64,000 nucleotides of DNA from Kribbella sp. VKM Ac-2568 (GCF_004345365.1 NZ_SLVF01000012.1:124001-188000), one strand, 5' to 3'; positions 50,948 to 59,700 are shown, counted from the first letter of the stretch. Numbers and translations are program-made. The notes: generated by a model from the letters alone, not told the origin.

Positions 50948-52647
50948 GCATCGCGACCAGAGCCGGTGTGGCTGGGACTCGGGCTGTGGCAGAGGCTGGC
51001 GGCGGTCCGAGGGCTGCAGAGCGGGTGACGGTCGGCTGGTGGGCGTTGGTGAAGCCGGATCGGCGGGCGCGGCCGCGGCTGGCTCTGGCGGTGTTGGCCG
51101 GGGTGCTGGCGTCGGGGTCCGCTGTGGCGCTGCTTGCCACGTCTGCCTGGCTGATCACGACTGCGGCCGCCCAGCCGCCCGTGCTGATCCTGATGGTGGC
51201 GATCGTTGCCGTACGGGCGTTCGGAATCGGTCGGGGCTTCTTCCGGTACGTCGAACGGCTCGCGGCCCACGACGCGGCGTACCGGGTGCTGGGCGAGACC
51301 CGTTCGCGGATCACCGGGCGGATGGAGGAACTGGCACCGGCTGGGCTGTCCTCGCTCCGGAGCGGGGACCTGCTGGCTCGCCTGCTCCTGGATGTCGACG
51401 CGGTACTGGACCTCTGGCTACGGGTGGTCCTGCCCGTGCTCGTTGCCGCCGTGACCGCTACAGCGACGGTTGCGCTGCTCGTGGTGCTGCTGCCCTCGGC
51501 GGGTGTCGCGGTGGCTATCGCTGTGGCGCTCGCTTGCACGGTGGTGCCGTGGCTGACGGCGAGTAGTGCCCGGAGAGCCGAGCGGTCGATCGCAGGAGCC
51601 AGGGGCGACGTCGCGGCCGCTGCGACGGAGACTCTGCTGACTGCCGCCGACGTCGTCGCCTTCAACGCGGTCGACGACGTACTGGCATCCTTCAGCGCGG
51701 CAGATGCTCGACTGGCTGCCGCAGAGCGTCGCTCGGCCTGGAGTGCAGGGCTGGGCAATGCACTGCTCGTCCTCTGTGTCGGCGGAGCGAGCCTCGCAGG
51801 CCTAGTGCTCGGCCACCAAGCGGCCATCACCGGCCCCGTCTTCGCAGTACTCGTGCTGACCCCGCTGGCCCTCGCTGACGTGCTCGGCGGCATCCCTGCC
51901 GCCGCCCAGTTGGCGACACGCGTGCGGGCGTCACTGGCCCGCGTACAGGACCTCCTGAGCACGCCGACCCCAGTCACCGAGCCCACGGCGGCACTACCGC
52001 TCCCGACCGGCCGGGAGCTCGCGATCAAGAACCTGTACGCCGGATACGACGACGCGGACGTACTGCGAGGAGTGGACCTGGTCGTGCCGGCCGGGAGCCG
52101 GGTAGTCGTGACTGGGCCCAGCGGTTCCGGCAAGAGCACCTTGGCCGCGGTGCTGCTGAGGTTCCTCGAGCCACGGTCCGGGCAGCTCACCATGGGCGGT
52201 GTCGACCTGACCAAGTTGCATGGCGACCAGGTGAGGTCGGTCGTCGGGTTGCTGACCCAGGAGAGCCACGTGTTCGACACGAGCATCCGGGAGAACCTGC
52301 TGCTCGCCAAGCCCGGCGCGAGCGACCTGAAGCTCTGGAAGGCGCTCTACCGGGCCAGGCTCGGACAGTTCGTCGACGGCTTGCCGCAGGGACTCGACAC
52401 CATGGTGGGCGAGCACGGAGCCCGGTTGTCCGGCGGAGAACGGCAGCGGCTCGCCTTCGCCCGGCTGTTGCTGGCGGACCACGATGTGCTGGTGCTGGAC
52501 GAGCCCACCGAGCATCTGGACGAGGAGACCGCCCGGGCGCTGCTCGCGGATCTGTTCGCGGCGGCGGGCCGGCGGACCGTAGTACTGCTCACTCACCGGC
52601 CCGACCTCGCTCCTCACCTAACGCAACCGGTCGTGGACCTCCGGTGA
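50944..52647 (+). CDS. cydC: Thiol reductant ABC exporter subunit CydC
   Basis: Second half of the CydDC exporter, 567 residues. After a short Ala/Gly-rich N terminus the membrane domain begins near residue 45 (LALAVLAGVLASGSAVALLA). ATPase motifs are VTGPSGSGKSTLAAVLLRFL (Walker A), RLSGGERQRLAFARLLLADH (signature) and DVLVLDEPTEHLDEETARAL (Walker B). The stretch GFFRYVERLAAHDAAYRVLG is typical of CydC. Overlaps cydD by 4 nt. ftsY follows after 43 bp. Confidence 0.95.
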   Translation: MSIATRAGVAGTRAVAEAGGGPRAAERVTVGWWALVKPDRRARPRLALAVLAGVLASGSAVALLATSAWLITTAAAQPPVLILMVAIVAVRAFGIGRGFFRYVERLAAHDAAYRVLGETRSRITGRMEELAPAGLSSLRSGDLLARLLLDVDAVLDLWLRVVLPVLVAAVTATATVALLVVLLPSAGVAVAIAVALACTVVPWLTASSARRAERSIAGARGDVAAAATETLLTAADVVAFNAVDDVLASFSAADARLAAAERRSAWSAGLGNALLVLCVGGASLAGLVLGHQAAITGPVFAVLVLTPLALADVLGGIPAAAQLATRVRASLARVQDLLSTPTPVTEPTAALPLPTGRELAIKNLYAGYDDADVLRGVDLVVPAGSRVVVTGPSGSGKSTLAAVLLRFLEPRSGQLTMGGVDLTKLHGDQVRSVVGLLTQESHVFDTSIRENLLLAKPGASDLKLWKALYRARLGQFVDGLPQGLDTMVGEHGARLSGGERQRLAFARLLLADHDVLVLDEPTEHLDEETARALLADLFAAAGRRTVVLLTHRPDLAPHLTQPVVDLR

Positions 52648-52690
52648 GCGATGCGGGCCACGGTCCGGGTGTCTGCCAAGATGGGGAATC

Positions 52691-53875
52691 GTGTTGATCT
52701 CTCAGCTTGTCACCCTGCTCACCGACCAGGCCCTGATCGCCATCATCGCGGTGATCGCCGTCCTGCTGGTCGGCGGTACCACCGGACTGGTCATCTCTCG
52801 GCGCCGCAAGGCCGAACTGCCGGCTCCTCAGCCGACCCCGGAGATCGCCGAGCCCCAGGTCGGTGACGACGCCGAGGAACCCCGGGACACGCCGACCCGG
52901 ACGCTCGAGGACACCGAGCTGCCCGAGGCCGGCGCGACCACCACGATCGAGAAGCCCGAGTCAGCCCAGGGCCGGCTGGTCCGGCTGCGGGCGCGGCTGG
53001 CCCGCTCGCAGGGTTCGCTCGGCAAGGGGCTGCTCGCGCTGCTGTCGCGGGACAAGCTCGACGACGAGGCGTGGGAGGACATCGAGACCACGCTGATCAC
53101 GGCCGACGTCGGCGTCGCGCCGACCCAGGAACTGGTCGAGCGCCTGCGCACCCGGGTCCGGGTCGAGGGCGTCACCGCCGAGCAGGCCCGCACCATCCTG
53201 CGCGAGGAGCTGATCGCGCTGGTCGACCCGTCGCTGGACCGGTCGCTGAAGGTGGAGCGCAAGGAGAACCAGCCGGCGGTCGTGCTGGTCGTCGGTGTGA
53301 ACGGCACCGGCAAGACCACCACGGTCGGCAAGCTGGCCCGCGTGCTGGTTGCCGAGGACAAGCATGTGGTGCTCGGCGCGGCCGACACCTTCCGCGCGGC
53401 GGCGGCCGACCAACTGCAGACCTGGGGCGAGCGGGTCGGGGTCCGGACCGTCCGCGGCCCCGAGGGCGGCGACCCGGCCAGTATCGCGTTCGACGCGGTC
53501 AAGCAGGGCATCGAGGAGCAGGCCGACGTGGTGCTGGTCGACACGGCCGGCCGGCTGCACACCAAGACCGGCCTGATGGACGAGCTCGGCAAGGTCAAGC
53601 GGGTGATCGAGAAGACCGCCGAGGTGGACGAGGTGCTGCTCGTCATCGACGCCACCACCGGCCAGAACGGCCTCACCCAGGCCCGGGTCTTCGCCGAGGT
53701 GATCAACGTGACCGGCCTGGTGCTGACCAAGCTGGACGGCACCGCCAAGGGCGGCATCGTGATCGCCGTGCAGCGCGAGCTGGGCGTCCCGGTCAAGCTC
53801 GTCGGCCTCGGTGAGGGCGCGGACGACATGGCCCCCTTCGACGCCGAGCAGTTCGTCGACGCCCTGCTCGACTGA
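52691..53875 (+). CDS. ftsY: Signal recognition particle receptor FtsY
   Basis: SRP receptor GTPase that docks ribosomes making membrane proteins. The 394-residue protein starts at GTG 52691 with a hydrophobic N-terminal helix (LIAIIAVIAVLLVGGTTGLV), unusual for E. coli FtsY but normal in actinobacteria. A Pro/Glu linker follows. The NG domain contains G1 VVGVNGTGKTTTVGKLARVL near residue 200, DTFRAAAADQLQTWGERVGV, G3 DTAGRLHTKTGLMDELGKVK and G4 VLTKLDGTAKGGIVIAVQ. In most actinobacteria ftsY lies directly after smc; here 14.6 kb separates them. Confidence 0.97.
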   Translation: MLISQLVTLLTDQALIAIIAVIAVLLVGGTTGLVISRRRKAELPAPQPTPEIAEPQVGDDAEEPRDTPTRTLEDTELPEAGATTTIEKPESAQGRLVRLRARLARSQGSLGKGLLALLSRDKLDDEAWEDIETTLITADVGVAPTQELVERLRTRVRVEGVTAEQARTILREELIALVDPSLDRSLKVERKENQPAVVLVVGVNGTGKTTTVGKLARVLVAEDKHVVLGAADTFRAAAADQLQTWGERVGVRTVRGPEGGDPASIAFDAVKQGIEEQADVVLVDTAGRLHTKTGLMDELGKVKRVIEKTAEVDEVLLVIDATTGQNGLTQARVFAEVINVTGLVLTKLDGTAKGGIVIAVQRELGVPVKLVGLGEGADDMAPFDAEQFVDALLD

Positions 53876-53905
53876 GCAGGCCGGCCCGGCGGCTGTGGCC
53901 CGGTC

Positions 53906-54697
53906 TTAGCGCCGCTTGGCCAGGTGGAGGAGGGTCGCGACGTCCAGCACCACCTGGCTCGGCAGCACGGCCACCAGCGCGTCGACCAGGTCCTGGCGCT
54001 CGTCCGCCTCGAGCATCCGGTACGACGATTGGGTGGTCAGGTAGGCCAGGTAGTCCTCGGCGGACAGCTCGCGCTTCCAGCGGTAGACCTTCTGCCTGAG
54101 CTCTCCGAACTCGGGCCGCACCGACAGCTCGTCGTTCGGCCAGAGCTTCAGCAGGCTGTCCGGTTCGGGCGGCTCACCCGCCGGAGCGAGCATCGGCACC
54201 TGCTCGCGGAGCACGCCGAACACCTTGGCCCGTACTTCGGGGTCCGCCACTCGGTCGTAGTTCCAGAACAGGGCCAAGGCGCCACCGGGACGCAGGGCAG
54301 CCGCTGTACGGGCCCAGCGGGTGTCCGGGGCGGTCCAGTGGAACGCCTGCGCGCTGTAGACCAGGTCGTAGGACTCCTCCGGCTGGTAGGTCTCCAGTGA
54401 CGCCATCGCGATGTTCACGGCGAGGCCGGCCACGCGCTGGCGGAGTACGACCGCCATGGCCGGGTCGGGCTCGAGCGCGGTGATGCGGAGGCCACGGCCC
54501 TCGAAGGCGACCGTGGCCTTGCCGGTGCCGGCACCGATGTCGAGAGCCGTCGGCTGGGGCGGTGCGTAAGCCAGCACCTCGTCGACCAGCGCTTCCGGGT
54601 AGCCGGGGCGGACCCGCTCGTACTCCGTCGCCACCTCGCCGAACACCAGTGCCTGCACCCGGTCCGTGGCGATGTCTTCGTCGCTCTCCCCAGTCAT
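53906..54697 (-). CDS. Class I SAM-dependent methyltransferase
   Basis: Protein of 263 residues starting MTGESDEDIATDRVQALVFG at ATG 54697. The SAM-binding motif is PTALDIGAGTGKATVAFEGR, then the acidic strand RITALEPDPAMAVVLRQRVA, and motif III SYDLVYSAQAFHWTAPDTRW, the pattern of the UbiE/Methyltransf_11 family with the A-x-H-W after motif III. Small-molecule methylation is likely; the substrate is unknown. It converges on ftsY and is divergent from NDH-2. Confidence 0.9.
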   Translation of the reverse strand: MTGESDEDIATDRVQALVFGEVATEYERVRPGYPEALVDEVLAYAPPQPTALDIGAGTGKATVAFEGRGLRITALEPDPAMAVVLRQRVAGLAVNIAMASLETYQPEESYDLVYSAQAFHWTAPDTRWARTAAALRPGGALALFWNYDRVADPEVRAKVFGVLREQVPMLAPAGEPPEPDSLLKLWPNDELSVRPEFGELRQKVYRWKRELSAEDYLAYLTTQSSYRMLEADERQDLVDALVAVLPSQVVLDVATLLHLAKRR

Positions 54698-54749
54698 GCC
54701 GAGGAGCTTAGCCGTGGCTTGCGGGGAGCCGATCTGGTAACGAAGGGGT

Positions 54750-56051
54750 ATGACGCCGAGGATTGTGATCATTGGGGCGGGCTTCGCCGGGTATCACGCC
54801 GCCAAGACGCTCTGCAAGCTGGCCAAGGGCCGAGCCGAGATCGTGGTCGTCAATCCGACCGACTACTTTCTCTACCTCCCGCTTCTGCCCGAGGTGGCGA
54901 CAGGCATCCTCGAACCGCGCCGGGTGACGGTGTCGCTCGCGGACACCCTCCCTGAGGTCCGGCTCGTACTTGGCGAGGTCGACGGGCTCGATCTCGCCAA
55001 GCGCATAGTCCGGTACGCCGATCCGGACGACCAGCCCGGCGAGATCGGGTACGACCGGCTGATCATCGCGGCCGGCAGTGTGAACAAGCTGCTGCCGATC
55101 CCGGGAGTCGCCGAGCATGCGCATGGGTTCCGGGGGATTCCCGAGGCCGTCTTCCTGCGGGACCACCTGACCCAGCAGATCGAACGGGCCGACGCCACGG
55201 ACGACCAGGCCGAGCGGGACTCGTTCTGCACGTTCGTGGTGGTCGGAGCCGGCTACACCGGGACGGAGGTGGCCGCGCACGGCGTGCTCTACACCGACCT
55301 CCTCAAGAAGCGGCGACCTCGCCTGCGGAACCAGCGGATCCAGTGGATGCTGCTGGACATCGCCGAGCGGGTCATGCCCGAGCTGGACATCCGGTTGTCC
55401 CGCACAGCCGACAAGGTGCTCCGCGATCGCGGTGTCGACGTACGGATGAAGATGTCGGTCGAGGAGGCCACCCGGGAAGGTGTGCGGCTCACGGACAAGG
55501 AGTTCGTGCCCACCCAGTCGCTGATCTGGTGTGTGGGCGTCCGCCCGGACCCGGTGGTCGAGGCACTCGGGCTGAAGACGGAGCGGGGCCGTCTGTCCGT
55601 CGACGAGTTCCTGAGCGTGCCGGGGCACCCGGACGTGTTCGCGTGCGGCGACGCGGCCGCGGTACCGGATCTGACCAGGCCGGGTGAGGTGACGCCGATG
55701 ACGGCGCAGCACGCCGAACGGCAGGGCAGGCGGGCGGCCCGCAACGTCGCGGCGAGTTTCGGGACGGGCGAGCGCAAGGCGTACTCGCACAAGGACCTGG
55801 GTTTCGTCGTGGACCTCGGCGGAACCCAGGCTGCGGCCGACCCGCTGCAGATCCCGCTGTCAGGTCTCCCGGCCAAGGTGGTGACGCGCGGCTACCACCT
55901 GCTGTCCATGCCGGGGAACCGGATCCGCACCGCGACCGAATGGCTCTTGGACGCGACGCTGACCCGGCAGACGACTCACCTGGGCGTCATTCCGGCCGCC
56001 GATGTCCCGCTGGAGACGGCAAGCCCAGAGCGTCCTGGCCACCGCCACTAG
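54750..56051 (+). CDS. Type II NADH:quinone oxidoreductase (NDH-2-like)
   Basis: Single-subunit flavoprotein that passes electrons from NADH to quinone without pumping protons. The 433-residue protein opens with the FAD site IVIIGAGFAGYHAAKTLCKL, followed by NPTDYFLYLPLLPEVATGIL, typical of NDH-2. A second nucleotide site is FVVVGAGYTGTEVAAHGVLY, and the FAD-ribityl motif is HPDVFACGDAAAVPDLTRPG, then TPMTAQHAERQGRRAARNVA. The C-terminal membrane-association region is weakly hydrophobic. Its last 65 bases overlap the convergent DivIVA-like gene. Pairs functionally with cytochrome bd in the respiratory chain. Confidence 0.9.
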   Translation: MTPRIVIIGAGFAGYHAAKTLCKLAKGRAEIVVVNPTDYFLYLPLLPEVATGILEPRRVTVSLADTLPEVRLVLGEVDGLDLAKRIVRYADPDDQPGEIGYDRLIIAAGSVNKLLPIPGVAEHAHGFRGIPEAVFLRDHLTQQIERADATDDQAERDSFCTFVVVGAGYTGTEVAAHGVLYTDLLKKRRPRLRNQRIQWMLLDIAERVMPELDIRLSRTADKVLRDRGVDVRMKMSVEEATREGVRLTDKEFVPTQSLIWCVGVRPDPVVEALGLKTERGRLSVDEFLSVPGHPDVFACGDAAAVPDLTRPGEVTPMTAQHAERQGRRAARNVAASFGTGERKAYSHKDLGFVVDLGGTQAAADPLQIPLSGLPAKVVTRGYHLLSMPGNRIRTATEWLLDATLTRQTTHLGVIPAADVPLETASPERPGHRH

Positions 56052-56673
56052 AGCCCAGAGCGTTCGAGGCACCGCCACTGGACGACAGGTCCGTCCACCA
56101 CTCCACCTCGCCCTGTGCGGACGCCTGGGCTTGTGTCTGTGACTCTGGAGTCTGCGGGAGGTGGCCGAGCCGCTCCACCTGCTCCGCCAGGGCATCCAGT
56201 ACCGAGCGGAGCTGTACGTGCGCGACCTGGGTGAAGGTCCGCACGTACTCGAGCTCAGCCGCCTGTACTTCGGTGGCCGGCAACCGCTTGACCGCTGTCT
56301 CCACCGAGTCGTGCGCCTGCTGCAGTACGTCGCGCTGCTGGTGCCGGGCCGACTCCACCAGGTCCTTGGCGTACTGCTCGGCCTCGGCGACCAGGTTGTC
56401 CGCGATCTGCTGCGCCTGGCTCAGCAAGCCGACCGCGTGGGCCGTGATGTGCGCGCGCTGCTCCGAGTCCGGGGTGGTGTTGCGGACCCGCTCCAGCTCG
56501 GCCCGGAACTCGGCCCGGTCGGCGTCGGCGTACTCGATCTGCTCCGCCAGCGCCGCCAGGTACTGCGCCACCTCGTCCGGGTCCAGGCCTCTGCGGCGGG
56601 TGCTGAACGTCTGGTGCCGGATCGCGTGCGGCGACTGGGCGGGTCTCCGGGCGAACGGGTCTTCGGGCGTCAC
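55987..56673 (-). CDS. DivIVA-domain-like coiled-coil protein
   Basis: Protein of 228 residues. The start is GTG 56673, overlapping the flavohaemoglobin stop (GTGA). The N terminus (IRHQTFSTRRRGLDPDEVAQ, then YLAALAEQIEYADADRAEFR) matches the DivIVA/Wag31 membrane-binding segment with its F-x-x-x-R-x-G-x-D-x-x-E-V pattern. A long helix follows (AHAVGLLSQAQQIADNLVAE). The tail is Ser/Gly/Pro rich and disordered. DivIVA-like proteins mark curved membrane at poles. Its place behind two globins is unexpected. The end overlaps NDH-2 by 65 bp in antisense. Confidence 0.88.
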   Translation of the reverse strand: MTPEDPFARRPAQSPHAIRHQTFSTRRRGLDPDEVAQYLAALAEQIEYADADRAEFRAELERVRNTTPDSEQRAHITAHAVGLLSQAQQIADNLVAEAEQYAKDLVESARHQQRDVLQQAHDSVETAVKRLPATEVQAAELEYVRTFTQVAHVQLRSVLDALAEQVERLGHLPQTPESQTQAQASAQGEVEWWTDLSSSGGASNALGSSGGGQDALGLPSPAGHRRPE

Positions 56674-57809
56674 TGCTGGCCCCCTGCCGAAGTAGTGGTC
56701 CCGAAGGACTCGAAGCGGATGTCGGCCGCCGGGGTGCCGGCTCCGGTGAGTTCGTCGACGGTGTGCGCGACCATGGACGGCGAACCGCACACCAGCGCGG
56801 TGTGGCCCGTCCACGGCCCGTGCTCCGCGGCCACCGAGCCGACCAGACCCCGCTGGCCCGGGTACGACCTGTCGTCGGACACGACTGGCGTATAGCTGAA
56901 CCAGGGCCTCTGGGTGAGTCTGGTGAGCTGCTTGTGCTCGTAGAGGTTCCAGGGCATCCGGGCGCCGTGGAACAGGTGCACCCGGGGGATGTCGGCCGGC
57001 TGGGTGCGGCGGTCGAGCTGCTCGAGCATCGCCCGCAGCGGAGCCAGTCCGGTCCCGCCGGCCACCATCAGGATGTCCTTGCGGCCGTGGTCCGGGAGCT
57101 TGAGCGTGTCGCCGACCGCGGCGCCGAGCCGGACCGGGTCGCCCGGCTTGAGCGACCTGACCGCGGGACCGCTGACCTGCCCGCCCGGGACCAGGCCGAT
57201 GTGCAGCTCGATCGACCCGTCGTCGCGCGGCGCGTTCGCCGGGCTGAAGTAGCGCCAGCGCCGCGGCCGGTACGGGATCTCGAGGGCGACCGACTGGCCC
57301 GGCTGGTACGCCAGCGGCTCGTGTGGGCGGATCTGCACGATCGTGACGTCCATGGTACGGCGGTCCACGCCCAGCACCTCGCCCGGCCACCAGGCCGGTG
57401 TCTCCTCCGCCGACTCCTCGGCCGCCTGGACCATCACAGTCGCGACTAGGCCGTAAGCCTCCGCCCAGTCGGCCGCCAGCTCAGAGGTCCACGCGGCGCC
57501 GAGGAAGTGCTGCAGCGTCGCGAGCAGCGAGGCCCCGACGGCGGAGTAGTGCTCGGCGATGACCGAGAACCGGCGGTGGTCCCGGCCGAGCTGCTGCAGG
57601 AACGGCACCACTTCGTCGAGCTGCGCGGCGTTGCTCACCACGGCGCCGAGTGCTCCGACGAGTTTGTCCCGCTGGGCTGCCATCGATACCGGGAACATCT
57701 CCCGGACCTCTGGGTGGGACAGGAACAAGTGTGAGTAGAAGAACAGCGGGACCTCGTCACCGGACTTGGCGACCAGGGCCCAGCTGTTCTTCAGCGCGGC
57801 CGGATCCAT
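56670..57809 (-). CDS. Flavohaemoglobin (nitric oxide dioxygenase)
   Basis: Protein of 379 residues that converts nitric oxide to nitrate using oxygen and NAD(P)H. Residues 1-135 are a globin with proximal His in QQLGRDHRRFSVIAEHYSAV (about His78). Residues 140-240 bind FAD (YQPGQSVALEIPYRPRRWRY, FSPANAPRDDGSIE). The rest binds NAD(P) (DILMVAGGTGLAPLRAMLEQ and ALVCGSPSMVAHTVDEL). The RYFSPAN form of the flavin motif marks the actinobacterial branch, for which other roles such as D-lactate oxidation have been described. Lies 6 bp after the truncated globin gene. Confidence 0.93.
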   Translation of the reverse strand: MDPAALKNSWALVAKSGDEVPLFFYSHLFLSHPEVREMFPVSMAAQRDKLVGALGAVVSNAAQLDEVVPFLQQLGRDHRRFSVIAEHYSAVGASLLATLQHFLGAAWTSELAADWAEAYGLVATVMVQAAEESAEETPAWWPGEVLGVDRRTMDVTIVQIRPHEPLAYQPGQSVALEIPYRPRRWRYFSPANAPRDDGSIELHIGLVPGGQVSGPAVRSLKPGDPVRLGAAVGDTLKLPDHGRKDILMVAGGTGLAPLRAMLEQLDRRTQPADIPRVHLFHGARMPWNLYEHKQLTRLTQRPWFSYTPVVSDDRSYPGQRGLVGSVAAEHGPWTGHTALVCGSPSMVAHTVDELTGAGTPAADIRFESFGTTTSAGGQQ

Positions 57810-57815
57810 CCGGGG

Positions 57816-58205
57816 TCAGCGCGCGGTGACGATGTCGCCCTGGGTGGCACCGAGCGCCTGGACGACCCGCCCGACGATGTCCTCCGGCACGCTGTGCGCC
57901 GCGAGCGCGGCGATCAGGTGCTCGACCACCCGGCCGAAGTCGGCGTCGGTGATGCCGCGGCCGCGGTGCGCCTCGGCCAGGTCGGCACCCTCGTACGAGA
58001 CCGGGCCGCCCATCACCTGGGAGACGAGCTGCACCTGATGCCGCTTGAGCCGGGCCAGGTCCGTGCCCTCGAAGTACCCGACGAGCTGTGGGTCCGCCAG
58101 AACGCTCTGGTAGAACAAATCCACCACCGACGAGATCGCGGCGCCCCCGCCGACGGCGGCGTAGTCGCTAGTGGTCCCGTTGCTGGTCTGCGAGTGCTCA
58201 ACCAC
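57816..58205 (-). CDS. Truncated haemoglobin, group I (TrHbN-like)
   Basis: A 129-residue protein. The 2-on-2 globin pattern is clear: AAVGGGAAISSVVDLFYQSV, LVGYFEGTDLARLKRHQVQL (proximal His in KRHQ), VSQVMGGPVSYEGADLAEAH and ITDADFGRVVEHLIAALAAH. TrHbN proteins of mycobacteria detoxify nitric oxide. GTG 58205 is chosen (VVEHSQTS); a TTG at 58223 would add six residues and sits in the GGGAGA Shine-Dalgarno area. First gene of a three-gene operon with flavohaemoglobin and the DivIVA-like protein. Confidence 0.93.
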   Translation of the reverse strand: MVEHSQTSNGTTSDYAAVGGGAAISSVVDLFYQSVLADPQLVGYFEGTDLARLKRHQVQLVSQVMGGPVSYEGADLAEAHRGRGITDADFGRVVEHLIAALAAHSVPEDIVGRVVQALGATQGDIVTAR

Positions 58206-58234
58206 GGAGCAACCATCTCCCAAAGAGTCTCGTA

Positions 58235-58240
58235 ATTATC
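58235..58240 (-). promoter_or_regulatory. -10 box of the globin operon
   Basis: On the minus strand GATAAT (58240-58235) is a near-consensus -10 element about 30 nt before the truncated globin start at 58205. The -35 (around 58259-58264, GTGTTC) is weaker. No recognisable NsrR site was identified by eye. Confidence 0.5.
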
Positions 58241-58619
58241 CCCGAGCAGGCCCGATCCGAACACTTGAAGCAGGTGATGGTCAAGTCGAAGGGCGGTTTT
58301 CGGCAAGATCCGACCGTACTTCGTTCTGACGTTGACAACGTTACTGAAACTGGGAAGGCTTGTTTGTCGCCCATTTGCCGGAGGTTGCCTATAGCAAGAA
58401 TCCATCAGAAACGATTGACTTTTCGACCAGCACGCTCAGAACACGTAATTGCCTTAGGCAACTTAGCGGAAATGTGTCTGACGCCACGCCCGGATCGATG
58501 TTTACCACCACCTCGACCCGGGAATCCTACGCCCTCGGCAAATCCAGTGCCGGAGATGGCCGACGGAGGCAGTTGCCTCCCCAATCTGAGCCGTTGCGTT
58601 CCCGTGGCTGGGTAGTCGC

Positions 58620-58815
58620 GAACGATGCGCTGGTCTGGTTCCACCGGCACAGGCTCGGGTGGTTCCACCCGCATAGGCGGAGGTGGTTGCGTCCCCGGGC
58701 TGCGTGATAGTGCTAGTCGGGCCGGCGTGCGTCAAGAGCGCGTCGCGTCCCTTCGGGATCGGAACAAGTTCCGACTCTTGACCCACACCACCCCGACCAG
58801 GGAAAGACGCAGCTA
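58620..58815 (+). repeat. Left arm of a large inverted repeat, with cloverleaf core
   Basis: Its reverse complement matches 59797-60005 over about 200 bases. The core folds on itself: CTAGTCGGG (58713-58721) with CCCGACCAG (58792-58800), GTCAAGAG (58731-58738) with CTCTTGAC (58775-58782), and inside these two hairpins TCCC-TTC-GGGA (58748-58758) and TCGGAAC-AA-GTTCCGA (58759-58774). The result is a stem carrying two hairpins. No protein is encoded. Confidence 0.8.
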
Positions 58816-59105
58816 TCCCGGAGCCGCTGAGAGGTGTGGCGACGATGCCAGGGAGCTCCTGGCTCAGACGCTCGGGGAGTTGCCCCGCCTGGCGCATCAA
58901 GACGCTCCCAACCGGTACTTTGTGCTCCGCTCGGGCTTGAGCAGATCCCGGCGACTCTGACACTCAGCCGGCGCACAAGGTGCGATCTCGGACATCCGGT
59001 GGGGACCTCGAACATGAAATGACCTGTCCCAGGCCCCCACTTGGTGTCCCAAGTCCCTACAAACCACACTGCCACCGGCTCACGGCGCCCAGCGGGCGCC
59101 CGATA

Positions 59106-59159
59106 GCGGGTTGTTCGGCCACTGGCGCCCTCCAAACCGCCAGCCAGCGAACAACCCGC
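59106..59159. repeat. Long two-level hairpin
   Basis: GCGGGTTGTTCG (59106-59117) is perfectly complementary to CGAACAACCCGC (59148-59159), and inside it CTGGCG pairs with CGCCAG. It lies in mid-gap, away from any gene end, so it is not an obvious terminator. Confidence 0.75.
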
Positions 59160-59190
59160 CATCCGCCCAGCCGCACATCCCGCGCGCAAT

Positions 59191-59261
59191 CGCGAGGGGT
59201 TACCCACTCGTGTTGTGGGTTACCCCTCGAACGCCCGGGGGGGCACAACCCTCAACACGAG
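59191..59261. repeat. Overlapping inverted repeats
   Basis: CTCGTGTTG (59207-59215) pairs with CAACACGAG (59253-59261). In addition GAGGGGTTACCC (from 59194) faces GGGTTACCCCTC (ending 59228) with one mismatch. Two alternative folds are possible. Confidence 0.6.
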
Positions 59262-59342
59262 CAGGTAACCCCCGCGGTGAGCCCCGGCCGCAGCAGATCG
59301 CCGGCGTTTGAGGGGGCAACCCCTCAGACGCAGGGATGCCCA

Positions 59343-59460
59343 CCCAGAATCCGAGGGGGCAACCCACACCCTGAGGGGTCAACCCCCACAACGCGCGCCG
59401 GTACGCCAGGTGGCCGCCCAGAATCCGAGGGGGCAACCCACACCCTCAGGGGTCAACCCC
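59343..59460 (+). repeat. 44 bp direct repeat, two nearly identical copies
   Basis: Copies at 59343-59386 and 59417-59460 begin CCCAGAATCCGAGGGGGC and end AGGGGTCAACCCC; they differ at a single base (CCCTGAGG versus CCCTCAGG). A diverged third copy lies 33.7 kb away at 25603. Confidence 0.8.
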
Positions 59461-59524
59461 TCAGAGGGCACGCCGACATCGCCGCCAACCGCGAGCCGGA
59501 GGGCTGGGGACCCGGGTGGAAGGG

Positions 59525-59700
59525 GGACTGGGACCCTGGCGGGGGAGAGGGAACTGGGACCCCGGCGGGGGAGAGGGACTGGGGAGCCCGGCGGTGGAAG
59601 GGAGAACTGGGACCCCGGCGGCATGGAGAGGGAGAACTGAGACCCCGGCGGCATGGAGAGGGAGACGGGACCCGGCGGGGTGGAGTGGAGAACCGGGAGC
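59525..59700 (+). repeat. Tandem array of 25-30 bp GGGA-CCCCGGCGG units
   Basis: About seven units of the form GGAGAACTGGGACCCCGGCG with variable G/A-rich tails; the pair beginning near 59600 and 59630 (GGAGAACTG-GACCCCGGCGG then CATGGAGAG) is almost identical. The purine strand is strikingly G/A-biased. Confidence 0.75.

Noticed and set aside
58360..58707. 115-residue + frame near the left inverted repeat
   Set aside because: No ribosome site, ends in Arg/Trp repeats inside the structured element, no family recognised.
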